DNA of 64,000 nt from Quercus robur (GCF_932294415.1 NC_065536.1:28787354-28851353), one strand, 5' to 3'. Shown: positions 12,090 to 24,940, counted from the stretch's first letter. The notes: generated by a model from the letters alone, not told the origin. Translations and numbers: made by a program.

Positions 12090-14563
12090 TGTTGAGGTAC
12101 AAATTTTTGGGCCATAATCTTATTAGCCCACTCGCTAAAATATACCTACACAAGCCTATGAACTATTTTAAGCCCACATAAACATTTCCCACATATTACC
12201 CAAATATTTTCCATGTTATTGGGCTCCCACAAATATTCCCCATATAAGCCCCATAAATTACCTTGAGCCCTCTCACAAATACTGCCCATTATATCCTACA
12301 TATTATCCAACTTGAGTTTTCCACAAAAATAGTTATCACATTACTACCAGATTGGGCCACAAAATTACACTATCTCCACAAGAAAGCCCAAAATTATTTA
12401 ACTTGTGAGCAAAACCCAAAAAGCTCAACAAAACTCTCTTATAAAGCCCGTTGCTACACGGCACCCTAAAACCCGTTGCTACACAGCACCTCTTAAAAGC
12501 TCGTTGCTACACGACACCTCTAAAGCCCATTGCTACACGACACCCTAAAGCCCATTGCTATACGACAACTCTTAAAAGCCTATTGCTACACGGCATCCTA
12601 AAGTCCGTTGCTACATGGCACTCTAAAACCCGTTGTTATACGACACCTCTAAAAACCTGTTGCTACACGGCAATATTTTTGCAAAATCCTACAAAGCCCA
12701 AATATTATTTTGGCACCTATTTTACAAAGCCCAAATACTATTTTAGCACCTATTTTATATAAACTAAAGTCCCTAACTCATGAGAAATATAATTACTCAT
12801 CCCTCAAAAAATACTTCTTTTACAAAATTTATAAAAGCCCATGTATATCACCCATGGCATAACTACTCATTTTTGTAGAGATGACCAAGTCCAAAAAAGC
12901 TCAACTACAAAGCCCAGTTGAGCCAGTCCAGCTCACTTACAAATCCCTGCAGCTGAAACTCACGTGAGCTGTCCAGTCAAGCTTCAACATAACTTGACAA
13001 CTGGGGCCCATTGCCATCAGTTCCAACTTGTCCAATCAGATCAAAATAGGACACATGTCCAGCAAGGGTTAAACTCTTCCTTGCCAAGCTGAATTCCATC
13101 ATTTCTCATGTGACATAAAGCTGGGATGACATGACATAAGGCTGGGAAGCTTCAGCCAGCTGTTTTTCCTTTCTTCTCTAACCCATTCGGTTAAAGACTA
13201 AGGGTAGTTGTGAGAGTTTCTGGAACAACTGGAAATCAGTTCATTTTCATGCCAAAAACGTGTACTCTCTAGTTCATGGACCAAGCACATGAACCCTAAA
13301 TGGGTAAATTTAGGGAAATGTGGTTTGGAGAGCACCAAAGGGATCTCCAGCAGAGTTCCCTGCAAAGGGCTCCAAGATTGACACCTGGCTTGGGGTGATA
13401 CAATCTGTACTAGGGAGCTCTGATTCTAGCAACAGCAAAACCAAGATCATTAGCCTAATACATGTTTTAATCCCATCAACTAAGGTCAATCAGCATTTAA
13501 TGTTAGGTCAGAACTCCAGCTGCCATTACCCAAAACAGCAAAGAACATTCCAAAGCTGAGCTTACCACTCTTGGCCAAATCCTAGGAACGATTCTCTAAA
13601 GATTTTCTGAAAAATTGAGGATGATTTAGTAGAGATTATTTGCTAATTACTCCCTCAAACTCAAGTATAAATGGAACTCTCCACTAATACTTCAACACAC
13701 ACTAAGAGATAGACCAATAAAGAAGAACTCTCTCAAAAAAACTTTTCTATTCTCCTCACTCTAATTTTCTAAAAGCTCTTAGTGAGGTTCTGAGTCTCTA
13801 AGTCCTTAGTTTCAAGCTTAGAAACTAAGCTCTTCAACCCATAGCTCACAAATACCTCTCACACCTCTACTCGTAAGTTTTTACCTATCCCCAGCAGAAA
13901 AGCTCCAACAGCTTTACTAAACCCTACCACTCACTACTCATACCACTCAAAATGATCCTCTCTACTCACCACATATATTATATTCATGAGTATGCCCTGG
14001 CATCATAATAATCTTGTTGCGCAAGCTAGAATCTCTCTCTCTCTCTGAATCTCACACTAAGTTTCCTCATTACTTGCTATAATGGAAACTATTATTTGTT
14101 TATTCATTTACTATTGAAGGTTATGATGTAATTGTTACCATAGAGTTTTCTCCTCATATTGTCATATTAGAAGACTCTTCTCCAGAACAAATGGATGATG
14201 AGTTTGAAGATATAGATGCTTTCCTTAATCTGTGAAATAGTTAACGGCTGGAGGTTTATGTTGTTTTGTCTCATTTTACCGCTGAATATTTTACTGCTAG
14301 AATATTTTACTGTTGGGTTATTTCTTTATCGTAGTATGCTTTTTATTGTGCTGACGTGTCTGCTGCAGGAGGTGTTTTTGGGCCATCTCATAACCCTTGC
14401 CAATCCTATCCTAGGCCCAAGGTATAAAAAGAAGGCAAACTCTTCGAAAAACTTCACCGATGGCCTTTGAGCCATGCTTCAAGCCCATCGTCGAGTTTCG
14501 GTTTAGGCCCCTAACCCAACATAAATCTCATTTGTCAAAAGGAATACTTTTTTGCCCCCAACA
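12090..14563 (+). mobile_element. Solo LTR (2,474 bp) with ATGAT target duplication
   Basis: Begins TGTTGAGGTAC and ends GCCCCCAACA, giving TGTTG...CAACA inverted termini. It is flanked by an exact 5-bp duplication ATGAT (12085-12089 and 14564-14568). A TATA box (TATAAAT, 13666-13672) precedes a leader with CTCTC-rich stretches, giving plus-strand sense. A minisatellite lies near its 5' end. The absence of gag or pol on either side makes it a solo LTR. At about 2.5 kb it is large, in the range known for some Ty3/gypsy lineages. Confidence 0.82.
12443..12674. repeat. Minisatellite, about nine units of 24-28 bp
   Basis: Units of the form AARCCCGTTGCTACACGGCA followed by CYCT(C)TAA repeat about nine times with small length changes. 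They lie inside the 5' part of the solo LTR. The 103-residue frame at 12451-12762 is simply this repeat translated (RCYTTPLK-like units) and is not treated as a gene. Confidence 0.85.
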
Positions 14564-14654
14564 ATGATATATGTAAAAAGTTTTTTTCAAGAGTTGGGTC
14601 AACACAAGCTTGAATCCTAATCTGAATCTAGTTTGGATTTGATGTGATTTCCTT

Positions 14655-15701
14655 TGTAAAGTTGTGATTTTCAATTCTTGTTTGTTGGCATTAATTTCAT
14701 GTCAAATTTGATTGTAATTCAATTAATCATTTATCTGTATTTTTGTGGGATTAAACGTAATGGGTATAGTGTTCAATTTGGTGAAGAACTGTGAAGAATA
14801 GGGTATTTCGTGACTGGCACGACTGCTACAATTTGCAAAAGGTCACGTGAGGAGCACATGTTGGAAGTTCAAACGTCTCAAGTGTTAGAGGCAACTTGCA
14901 ACTTGCTCGTGACTTGGCTGACTCGCGATTGACTTGCGACTAACTCGTGAAATGCTACTAACAACTGTTTTATGTGTGTTTCCCTCATCTATGTAGCCAC
15001 ACTATAAAAGCCCACATTACCCACAAAATCATAAGAAGAGTTTCAGAGAGAAAACCCTAGAAATCCATTGGAGAGTTAGAGATTGCAAACCAACAATCAT
15101 CTACACATTTCTCTTAGTTTTCTTCACTCTCTTCCCTTTCAAATTCCATATCCTATGAGACAAACTTAGCCCAAACATAATCCATGCCCATTCAGAGTGT
15201 AGAGAGTTAATTTGGAGCATTTGGGAAGCATTGGGTTCATGTTAATCTTTGGTAGGAGCAATTGGTGATAATTGCATGGTCCAAAAGCTAGTAAAGACAA
15301 GACTCGGTGAAGTCTGTTAGTAGCTAGGGCTTGGAGGGCTCAAGTACAGTGGGCAAACTAGGCTTGGAGGGTCTATTTGTATTCATGTAATCCAAATGAT
15401 TTACTAGTGGATCATTTCAGCTTATAGGTTCGCGGAAAGGTTTTTCTGCCAAGTTCTCCGGTTTTTCTTTTTGATAACACATCGCGGTGTTATCTTGTGT
15501 TTGCTTTTTTCTTCCCTTACTACTTGTGCTTTTTACTTAATTGTCAATTATGTTTATCCATGCACTAGTTAATAGTCCTGGTTGATTGTGCATTTATTAC
15601 TCTTGTTCCACATTGTTTAGAGTAGATTAAAAAGCAAACTAGCCGTAATTTTAAAATTGGGGGTCTAAACTCATTCTAGTATTTATTCTAGTGAGCTTTC
15701 A
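14655..15701 (+). mobile_element. Solo LTR (1,047 bp) with TCCTT target duplication
   Basis: Begins TGTAAAGTTGTG and ends GTGAGCTTTCA, flanked by an exact 5-bp duplication TCCTT (14650-14654 and 15702-15706). A TATA box TATAAAAG is at 15003-15010. The 3' part contains GATAACACATCGCGGTGTTA and GGGGGTCTAAAC. Both motifs recur in the solo LTR at 42813-43912, so the two belong to one LTR family. It lies only about 90 bp from the preceding solo LTR. Confidence 0.88.
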
Positions 15702-15706
15702 TCCTT

Positions 15707-16385
15707 TAATTGCTTACTTCCTTTGGTTCAAATTGAATTGGATATACCTTTTTTAAGTTGATTAAGGCACATGTCAAAATTGAGTCCATTAAACAAATTC
15801 ACTTGTGCCTTTTTTATGCAATGTGCATGCTAACTCGTGCAACTCTGATAAAACCTCCTAGAATTAGTTTCGAACTCTTTTAAAAGGCATATCCTTGCAT
15901 TAAAATTCATTTTAAGCACAAATTAATTATTAAATGTTATTCCAAGATGAAATATAAAATGTATGAATTAACACAAAAAAGTATGATAATTCTCTTTAAT
16001 GATGATATAAATATACAAAATTAAGTTTATTATAAATGTATATTAGTTGTACTAAGTAGCATGGTTTGCATAAGAGGTTCTCGATGGATGGTGGTCTTTA
16101 ACGCTAAACTACATGTAGGGTTCTTGGCTATCCTTTACGTGCGTCAACTTTTGGCCATGTGTCACTATATTGACGGTCCAATGCATATGAACAGGAGACC
16201 CAAGCCAAGGCCTACAATGTTCCCTAGTGTCTGCATGAATGGTGTTAGTGGTATAGGTCATTATTGGAGGCTTTTCACAGCCTCTAACACTTGCATTTAA
16301 GAGTTTTTGGCGATCCTTAATGTATGTGTGGGTTATGTCAAGTGGCACATGTTGTATTAGAGATTTTCAACAAATTCTAACACCT
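15707..16385. other. Spacer with internally similar stretches
   Basis: Two roughly similar segments near 16070-16180 and 16300-16380 share words such as GTTCTTGGC/GTTTTTGGC and a run of TGTCA-GGCACATG. The reading frames on both strands (16061-16348) overlap this and have no known domain. Confidence 0.45.
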
Positions 16386-16388
16386 TAA

Positions 16389-17059
16389 GGTATGTTTGGT
16401 TGGGGTGAAAACATGGAGGATAGAAAATAAGGAGAGGAAAATAGGGTGGAAAATGACATTTTCCATTGTTTGGTTGAGAGGGGAAGGGGGAGAGAAAAGT
16501 GATGGGGCCCACAAGTTTTCTCTCCTCCCCCTTCAAAATACAATCTTTCCAAATTGGAGAGAAAATTGGAGTGAAATGTGGAAAAAATATTTGGACAAAA
16601 CTCCCCCCACCTCTTTTAACGTTTCTGGCTCTTTTTTTTTTACTTTTCCTTTGTAACGTTGGCTTTTTGTTTTTGTTTTTTCTTTCTTTGGTTTTGTTAG
16701 GTGGTGGGTTCTTCTTCTTTTCCTTCTTTTTTTTTCTTAATTTTTATTTTTATTATTTTTTTAAAAAAACATTTTTGGATGATTTCTTATGCTATTTTTT
16801 GAAATGTCCACTTTCATCTATACACAATTTAAAAAAAATTATAATGTATTACTTTTTGTTTAATTTAATAGGGACATGATGGTAAATTTATACAAACCTT
16901 GTTTTCAACCAAACCAAAAAGTTTTCCATCCCTCAACTTTTCCACCCTCTCAACCAAACATAAATGAGGAAAACTAAAAACTTTTCTATCCTTCTACTTT
17001 TCCATCCTCTCTCTATTTTCTATTCTCTCACTTTTCCATCCTCCCAACCAAACGGACCC
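16389..17059. mobile_element. PIF/Harbinger-like MITE, compound (671 bp)
   Basis: The left end GGTATGTTTGGTTGGG and the right end complementary to GGGTCCGTTTGGTTGGG form inverted repeats that stay similar for about 50 bp (GGAGGATAGAAAAT-like). The element is flanked by TAA on both sides (16386-16388, 17060-17062), the 3-bp target typical of PIF/Harbinger. A second internal end-like sequence (AACCAAACATAAATGAGG near 16955) suggests a nested or rearranged copy. Its T-rich centre yields a spurious 126-residue frame. Confidence 0.7.
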
Positions 17060-18030
17060 TAAAACTAAAAGTGTGTGTGGATTGTGTAGGGTGGCACAAT
17101 TTGCTGTGCATGGATTGGGTAAAAAGTACTTTTTGGTAGTTTCTAACTCTAAATCACACTTAAGGGATTTTATGAGTCCCAAACAAGTAATTGTAATTAA
17201 TTTCTTCTTTTAGTAAATGATAGGAAAATCTTAACCTCAAAATTCTATTTATATCTAGAGCTTGGACCCTAAAACTATTCATCATTTATGTCTGTTTAGA
17301 CTTTAGATCAAACTTCTGTTTTATGTGAATCTGTTTAGATCAAACTTTAATTAAAACTTAATTTAAAAAGCTTGTCGATGGATAATCAAATTTAATTACA
17401 GGGACCAAACGGACCCTAAAACTAAAAGTGTGCGTGGATTGTGTAGGGTGGCACAATTTGCTGTGCGTGGATTGGGTAAAAAGTACTTTTTGGTAGTTTC
17501 TAACTCTAAATCACACTTAAGGGATTTTATGAGTCCCGAACAAGTAACTGTAATTAATTTCTTCTTTTAGTAAATGATAGGAAAATCTTAACCTCAAAAT
17601 TCTGTTTATATCCAGAACTTGGACCTTAAGGGTCCGTTTGGATTGAGCTTATTTTTGCTGAAACTAAAAACTGAAACTGAAAACACTGTAGCAAAATAAT
17701 TTTTAAATGTGTGAATAGTATCATGGGACCCATTTTTAATGAAAAAGTTACTGAAAAGTGAAATTTGTGGGTCCGTGAACCGTACACGAATGCACTGTTC
17801 ACGGTTGACTTGGTCAAATAGTGCGGCTGGAAAAAAAAAAAATCAGAAAACGCAGCTCAGGATTCAGCGGAAAACACTGAATCCAAATGGGCACTAAAAC
17901 TATTCATCATTTATGTCTGTTTAGACTTTAGATCAAACTTCTGTTTTATGTGAATCTGTTTAGATCAAACTTTAATTAAAACTAATTTAAAAAGCTTGTC
18001 GATGGATAATCAAATTTAATTACAGGGACC
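17050..18030. repeat. Tandem duplication, 357-bp unit; second copy carries a MITE
   Basis: ACCAAACGGACCCTAAAAC at about 17048 recurs at about 17405, and the following 357 bp repeat almost unchanged to 18030 apart from a 265-bp insertion in copy two (17630-17894). The copies differ at only a few positions, for example GTGTGTGTGG versus GTGTGCGTGG, so the duplication is fairly recent. Confidence 0.9.
17630..17894. mobile_element. PIF/Harbinger-like MITE (265 bp)
   Basis: Ends are GGGTCCGTTTGGATTGAG and the complement of GTGCCCATTTGGATTCA, flanked by TAA at 17627-17629 and 17895-17897. The tandem sister copy at about 17273 shows the uninterrupted sequence with a single TAA, proving the insertion and its boundaries. 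A relative lies at 39330-39572. Confidence 0.9.
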
Positions 18031-20188
18031 TTCAAGCTTGGTAGCTGTTGACTTTTACCAAAGAAAGTGAAAGGTAGCTTGTGGTAATTTCGTAGAAGAT
18101 CCACTAAACTCGGAAAAAAGTAAGGCTTCACAATGGTTGATTTTAATTTTAGTTTAAGTTCTCTACCCCTGCCTTCCCCAACAAAAAATCCCAACCCCAC
18201 CATTTTGCCTTAAAAAAAACCCACGTATTTAAAAATTGGTTACACTGTCCACTCTTAATGTTGAACTTGAACCCCTAAAAAACGAACCGAATGGAACATG
18301 ACATAATGCCTATAATGTAAATCCTGACATCCACGTGCTTGCAAATAGTATATTACACAAACTGATCCATACTTGTAAAAGGGGAATAAAACAAAATGGA
18401 AAACCCTGTAAAGGGTATGAGCTACGCAAAACAATATACATGTTCATCCAAAACAAAATGAAAATACAATATATAATATTTTCTCATATTGCTTATTGAT
18501 TTGATAACTGCTTAATTGTGGTGAAAATATAGTTATTTGAGTGGATCACTTAATCGGGGTAATTTGATAATAAAATTGCTCAGTTCGCCACAAAACAGAT
18601 TTTTCAAAATTATTTTAAAAAATTTAAATGTTTTTCCAAAAAAAAAAAAGGGAATTAAAAGTTAACATGTGCTCTACGGATATTAATTTAGAAAAGATTT
18701 TTAGAAATCTTTTATGAGAAAATAAATATATACTGATTTTTTTATTATAAATTTATATATATATATATATTTTATGAAAGTGTTATAAATTTTTTTTTTT
18801 TTTAAATGATCTATTAACAAATGTTTCAAAGGCAATTGTTAACCAAACTCAAAAAATTAAAAAAAATTAAAGTTAATTATATTAACTCCTAAATGATTAA
18901 ATTCTATTACAGTAGCAAACATGCTTTGGCCAAATGGTCTTTAAAGAATAATTTATATGACTCTTTTGATTTGACATGTAGCCCTCCTTATTTTGTATAT
19001 CCGAAGTCAGGGAGGAATTGTTGGCCCCTCCTCTCTTTGTAATTAATTTCTTTGCTTGTTAATAAAATCTATCCATTCCATTAAAAAAAATCCTCTTATG
19101 ATTTCTAATAAAATCTCAATTGATCCCAAGGTCCAAGAGCATATTCAAGCCATTCTAGCTCCATTGTGGAACATGAGTACTGCAAGTTACCTATATAATA
19201 TGGGTAATGGGGCAAGCCGGCAAGGCGTGAGAACGCAGGGTGTTGGGTCCCTCGTTAATCCACAAGTCAGTACAGATAGTTGGTATAGTGTCAGCATCAC
19301 TGTACCGTTAAACCCCGAGCAACAAGTGACCTTTTGTGTTTTTTGTTTATCATGATTCATGAAAGAAAGTTCTATAAATTTAGAAGCAGAACAAAGCCTA
19401 TAGTTGTGGCTGTTGGGGGGACAAATTAAACCTACAGCACAAACCTTCAAAAATCAAAACCCATTACAAGGAATACCAAAAAAAAAAAAAAAAAAAAATC
19501 CTATTAATTTCAGGACTATCTCTCTTTTTTTAAACAAGATAAAAAGAAAGAAAAAGCTTTAAAAGTTTAAAGCTTTTTCTCTCTCTCCATGTTGATTCTT
19601 CAAGGGATAGCAACATTATCGAAAGGCCAAGACAGCTGCTTTTCTTCTTAATTTTTATCTAGAACTCTCTCTCTCTCTCTCTCTCTTCATATTTGTTTAG
19701 CTTATCCTCTGGAATTTTTTCCAGCAAAAGTGCACAAACATTAAGAGGCTTGTGTAAGTGTAAGGTCCAAGCATTTGTTTGGCTGAATTCAAAGCCATAT
19801 CCCTGTCCCAGGTGATCAGTACGTAGCTTCCTTTAATTTCTTAGGCTTGACACTTCAAAAATCTTTTCGTTTTAATAATATGACCTTGATAGGAAGATAA
19901 GCCTAGCAAGAGCCATACACTATAAGATTGCTATTAAACTTTTTCAACGGCTACAAAGAGACACAGTAATAATGGAATATATTTAACCTAATATCTTAGT
20001 CAATTCATATTAGTCCATTAATCACTACAATTAAAAAAAATAAAATAATTTCTTTCATTTTCAATGTGGGACTAAACATTTTTACTAACTCCTCATCTTC
20101 TATATTCACTCCCATATTTTTACATTTATATTTTAATATTTACTCATTTTAATTAATTAATATTAAAATGTTCCATCAAGACGACGTA
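18031..20188. other. Intergenic AT-rich DNA
   Basis: Contains a TA microsatellite (about 18756-18770), T- and A-runs and a CT microsatellite (about 19667-19685). Frames at 19056-19450 overlap on both strands and show no domain. Confidence 0.55.
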
Positions 20189-20861
20189 TAGCAATCCCAT
20201 GTCAGGACCTTGAAATCCTTTTTGGCTAGTCACTTTAAAGTGTTTTGTAGTAAATTGGGTTGGGATGAAAGTGATAGGGACGTTCTTACCCAAAAAGGGA
20301 ACAATGATAGAAACAAATCGATCAAGAGCTAGCAATGTCTAATATGATTTTGAAAATAAGCCCTTTCAAGCTCTCTCTTAGAAGTCATGTCATATAGCTG
20401 TTTAACTCAAAAGGTAATACATTTTAGTCGAAAATTTGCTCTTCATAAAGTATAGGACTAGAAAATCATTGCTTGGAATTTCGCCAACCCAGCTCTTAAT
20501 AACTAGGAGTTAGCAATCCCATGAGTGACAGAACCTTGAAATCTTTTATGGCTAGTCACTTTAAAGTGTTTTGTAGTAAATTAGATCGTGATGAAAACTA
20601 ATGAAAGATTGAAAATTTGAAAGTGATAGGGACATTCTTACCCAAAAGGGAACAATGATAGAAACAAATCGATCAAGAACTAGCAATCTCTAATATGATT
20701 TTGGAAATAAAGCCCTTTCAAGCTCTATCTCTTTAAAGTCATGTCATATACCTGTTTAACTCAAAAGGTAATCCATTTTAGTCGAAAATTTGCTCTTCAT
20801 GAAGTATAGGACTAGAAGTCATTGCTTGAAATTTCGCCAACCCAGACTCTTACTAGGAGTT
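20189..20861. repeat. Tandem duplication, about 322-bp period
   Basis: TAGCAATCCCAT at 20189 recurs at 20511. The sequence after it (CTTGAAATC, GGCTAGTCACTTTAAAGTG, GAACAATGATAGAAACAAAT, CTCTTCAT) runs in the same order in both copies. Copy two has an extra stretch near 20590-20620. The copies have diverged by scattered substitutions. Confidence 0.88.
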
Positions 20862-21723
20862 AGGACCACTTGCTTAAAAATCTTCAACCAAAAAAAAAAA
20901 AAAATGAAAGAAGAAGAAGAAAGGAGAGAAACAAAAAATTGGAAGTGCAGAACATGTATATTTAGATCATCCTTGAGAGGTCTTCTTATTCTTATTCTTT
21001 TTTCTTTTCTTTTTTTGGGTGTGAAAATCTTTGTTTTGGGCTATGAATTTTAAATAAATTTTATTTAAAACACTATTAAGACATAACCATGGACAATAGT
21101 TTCATGTATACCTTTCATATATTGCATCGACAATAACAGTCTCAAATTTTTTGTATCAGTTATAGACTCTCAACATATTATTAGTTAGGGTAGGATACAT
21201 GTATTGTTTGCCGCTACTGTATTCTATTTGTAGTCATATACTATATAATAAAAGAATTATTATATGTTATAGATGCATTTTTCCTTTTTACCCATTTATT
21301 TTGTATTCTCGGTGTCTTTTATTTCAACTAGTAAAAAAAATCCTAACTACGCCATTTTATTTATTTATTTGATAGTTGGAGGAGAAAAAAATTGAACATT
21401 TTACGTATTTGTTGAATACACTAAAAAAAAAAGAAAAAAAAGGGTAGCCTAATATTAAATTTTCGGAGAAATTTGATTATTATTTTTTCCTCAACTGCGT
21501 CCATGGAAAGAAATTATGGGGCAGTTATGAAAGCTTTTCTTAAAAATTAGGCTCTTATTCCTTGCAATTTTAGAAAGTCATCATGGATTAACTGAGTAGA
21601 AAACACCAACGAGTTGACAAGCTCCTATGGTCCCAAAATTTTCTTTACTTGGCAGAAATATCCATGTTGGAGCAAGTCACACTTGCCAAGAAACCAGTAA
21701 TATTGCTTTATTTACCAAAAGAT
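20862..21723. other. AT-rich spacer
   Basis: Purine-rich frame at 20880-20940 and low-complexity AT stretches. No gene or element recognised. Confidence 0.5.
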
Positions 21724-21913
21724 AAGGATTTGCTGCAAATTAGTTTGCAGCAACTCTTACAAAAATACACATATGTCAATGCCTCAAATAGACACTTATC
21801 CAGACTTATATTTAAATAAAAACTTACTTGTCAAGATTGAATTTTTCACCAAATAGCCACTTGACACATGCATTTTGCAAAAGTTGCTGCAATTTATTTT
21901 GCAGCAAATCCTT
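21724..21913. mobile_element. Short foldback MITE (about 190 bp)
   Basis: AAGGATTTGCTGCAAA...TTTGCAGCAACTCTTACAAAA at 21724-21764 is matched in inverted orientation at about 21872-21913, giving terminal repeats of about 40 bp with a few mismatches. No convincing target duplication was found, so the superfamily is left open. Confidence 0.75.
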
Positions 21914-22107
21914 CTCCTTAACAAAATTATTCAAAGCATATTATGAGAAGATGATTTTTGAAGCCATCTTGCAGATCTTGGATATCGACTGAAATTTTAG
22001 ATTACCTTCCAAACCATCAATTAATAGATACCCATGAGATTCAATTAATTTGTCTATTTTTTAAATTCCTTTCATATCTATATTCATATATTTTTAATTG
22101 ACATTAA

Positions 22108-22145
<38 letters not shown>

Positions 22146-24496
22146 CACAAATACAAGAAAAACCATGTATAATATAAAATTATAAAATGAGTAAAATAAA
22201 ATAAAAATTTATTTTTGTAATCGAAATAAAATAAATTTTAAAGAGTAAAAGAATAGACACTCTTGTAGCCTCATTTAACAGTAGAATCATTCAACAAACC
22301 TCAACCTTCGTAAATAAAGTTAGATTTGTTTAAAATCAAATTAACACTACAAATTTTCACATGAATAGTATATTAACGCAAAGCATAATATATATAAAGA
22401 AGAAAATAAACTTATTTACCTTATATGTGACTTGTGATAATAAGTTTATCTGTAAAAGGGGGAAAAAAAAAGGCTTGATGGTGATTAATTGCGAAGAAAT
22501 CTTCTAGAGAGAGAGAGAGAGAGCAAAAAAGAATATATGCTTTTTTTTTCTTTTTTCTTTTCAGTTTTTAACTTGACACTAATCACTTTTCAAGGAAAAA
22601 AAAAGTTAATAGATATGAGATATATTTGATTTTAAGTTGCTATAAAAGTACGATATTATACTGTACAACCAAAATTATGAACAACTTTTACTCTTGAAGG
22701 CTTTAGGTAATTGTTTAAATAAACTAAAGTTAAAGTTGGCATCACCTTTAATAAGCATACCAAATCATTCATGGAACAGGCAAATTTGTAAATGAGTGAA
22801 TATCATGCGATTCAATTTTATACTCTCTATATCAAAGTTGGTTCTACCAACCTCCCAAATAGTATTTACTCATTTGGCTTGTTAGTTGTTACAAGAGGCT
22901 CTTGGTATGCCTGTCATGACATATATTTTATGTATTTGCATAGCTTACCTCAATTATGTGAGCAGTATGAAGCATTTGCACAAACAAACAAATTAATAGG
23001 AACATGCATTGAGCACTTTATATATGTTGATTCTTGATCAATGCATGTTCCTATTGACACCACAACATATACAAAGATGGTTAAAAATCAGGTTTTTTTT
23101 TTTTTTTTTGTCACTAAATCCTTTACACCCATTTGGACAAGGACTTAAATATAGTCATTTATCTAAATTTCTAACTCTTCTGTACAATAATTGTGACAAT
23201 CATTGTTTGGCCACTAAGACATAGGCACAATCAATGTCCATGAACACAAGGATTTCGTATTCATCTGCCATTAATTATTAAGTTTTAACTACTACATGAA
23301 ATGACACGGTATCTTTGTGTATCTTTCCAAAATTCTTTTGTTTCCTTTTTCTCCAATTATGGACTATACAGAACTTCTACTCACATTGCTATTATTAACT
23401 TCATATCATTTTGAACTAGAAATATTCCATGGCTCCAATTCGAGAGTACCTGTACTGCTCATGATCTTGACACATGAAACATGAATTTGTTGTATTGTGA
23501 GGGTCGTTTTGATGAAAAAGAACTATCAGATGATAACAGAACCCGTGAAATTATATTATCTTCAACTCAGTCTAGTACAATACTCTTTTTCATGATGTAA
23601 CCGGCCCCATGCTATTCCAGAGAATGGTTTACTGTGTCACATTTGGCCATATGCGGAAAAAAAATCTGAAACCTTCCGTGCATGGATTAAAAAATTACGA
23701 TGGGTGCCATGAAAATTTATGCTCTATTAGTCTCATCATTTGTGAGAAAGAAAACAAAGACTAAACTCAATCCTTGGATTTACATTACTACACAAATTGT
23801 GGAAAGTGATACATGCATTAATGGCAAAATGACAAAAATCTCATGATGAAAATGATTTCAGAGTATTCATGAAGCGACTTTTGGCAAGAATTGTAGACAT
23901 TCAAGAAAGTATGGTTAGTTTCAGAGTTTTTTTTTTGGGGAACTAGTTTCACAGTATTTTCAGTGCTTGTAATTTTGTTCTTACATGTTTATGCAGCTAC
24001 CTTTAACCGCGAGAATGATCGCTTCAACTTAATTTAAAATATATATATATATATATATATATTTTTATAGATATGATAGGATGCCTTTTATCATTGATAG
24101 GCAAGACACTAATAGGTTTTTTGGTATAAGTAGTGATTGAATCCAGATCTTTCAATCAATGATAAGTGAAATTTACAGTTGAGTTAACTGGAACTTATTA
24201 GGTGGTGAAGTTTGGTGCTTCGTGCTCGATCAGTTTTCCCTTGACATACTTTATATTTGATAATATCTAGGTAATTATTGGGTAATCGGGGATTCAGAGC
24301 AATGTATTTTCATAACTTTTTTTTAAGGGGTGATTAATATGATCAGCAATAAAATATTGCCGAAGAGAACTCCAATCACATTGAATTCTCATCTAACAAA
24401 AAGCAATGGTCCACACTTTTTTTTTTTTTTTTTTTTTATGAATGATTGTCCACAAATTTGTATAACAAAAGAAGAAGAAAATGATATAATAAGGTT
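21914..24496. other. Intergenic AT-rich DNA
   Basis: Contains TA microsatellites (22114-22138, 24042-24062) and a GA microsatellite (22507-22523). Frames at 22792-23224 lack motifs. No coding exon recognised. Confidence 0.55.
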
Positions 24497-24882
24497 AAAG
24501 TTTAGCGACAAAATTGGTTGTAGCCTAAGGTTACAACCTTACTCAATATCTTTAATATTACTACATATTTTGAAAATCTAACCATTGGATTGCTTTATGC
24601 TCTTAATACATATGTCAAATTTTGTGACAATAAGATATTATTTACTATATGATCTATGAGATCATATTTTATACATAATTTTAAACTACAAAAACTTGCA
24701 ATTTAAACCATTTATTGATGACATAGCTATTGATCTTTAATTTTTTAGAAATTTTGCAAACATGAAGTATATAAGAAGAAGATGTAATCTAATGGTGGAT
24801 TTGTCAAAATTCACCTCTAATAAAAAGATATTGAGTAAGGCTGTAGCCTTAGGCTACAACTATAATTTTGTAGCTAAACTTT
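24497..24882. mobile_element. MITE with long terminal inverted repeats (about 386 bp)
   Basis: AAAGTTTAGC at 24497 opens an inverted repeat of about 57 bp matched at about 24826-24882 (shared words TTGTAGCCTAAGG, CCTTACTCAATATC). Length and structure fit a Mutator-like MITE, but I found no 9-bp target duplication. The open frame at 24762-24962 crosses its right repeat and is not a gene. Confidence 0.75.
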
Positions 24883-24940
24883 GTTCTAATTGTATTTTAA
24901 GATTCAATCATAATAAATTGCATTATTGGAAAATTAGTGA

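Noticed and set aside
12451..12762. 103-residue repetitive protein
   Set aside because: It is the translated minisatellite inside a solo LTR.
12083..13956. AAATGAT at 12083-12089 and 13950-13956 as a 7-bp duplication ending the LTR at 13949
   Set aside because: The alternative end at 14563 gives TGTTG...CAACA termini and a normal 5-bp ATGAT duplication, which fits LTR integration better.
16499..16879. 126-residue Phe-rich membrane-like protein
   Set aside because: Low-complexity T-rich interior of a MITE; hydrophobicity comes from poly-T.
19056..19450. Opposed 99- and 87-residue frames as an overlapping gene pair
   Set aside because: They are mirror frames of one stretch without domains or splice signals.
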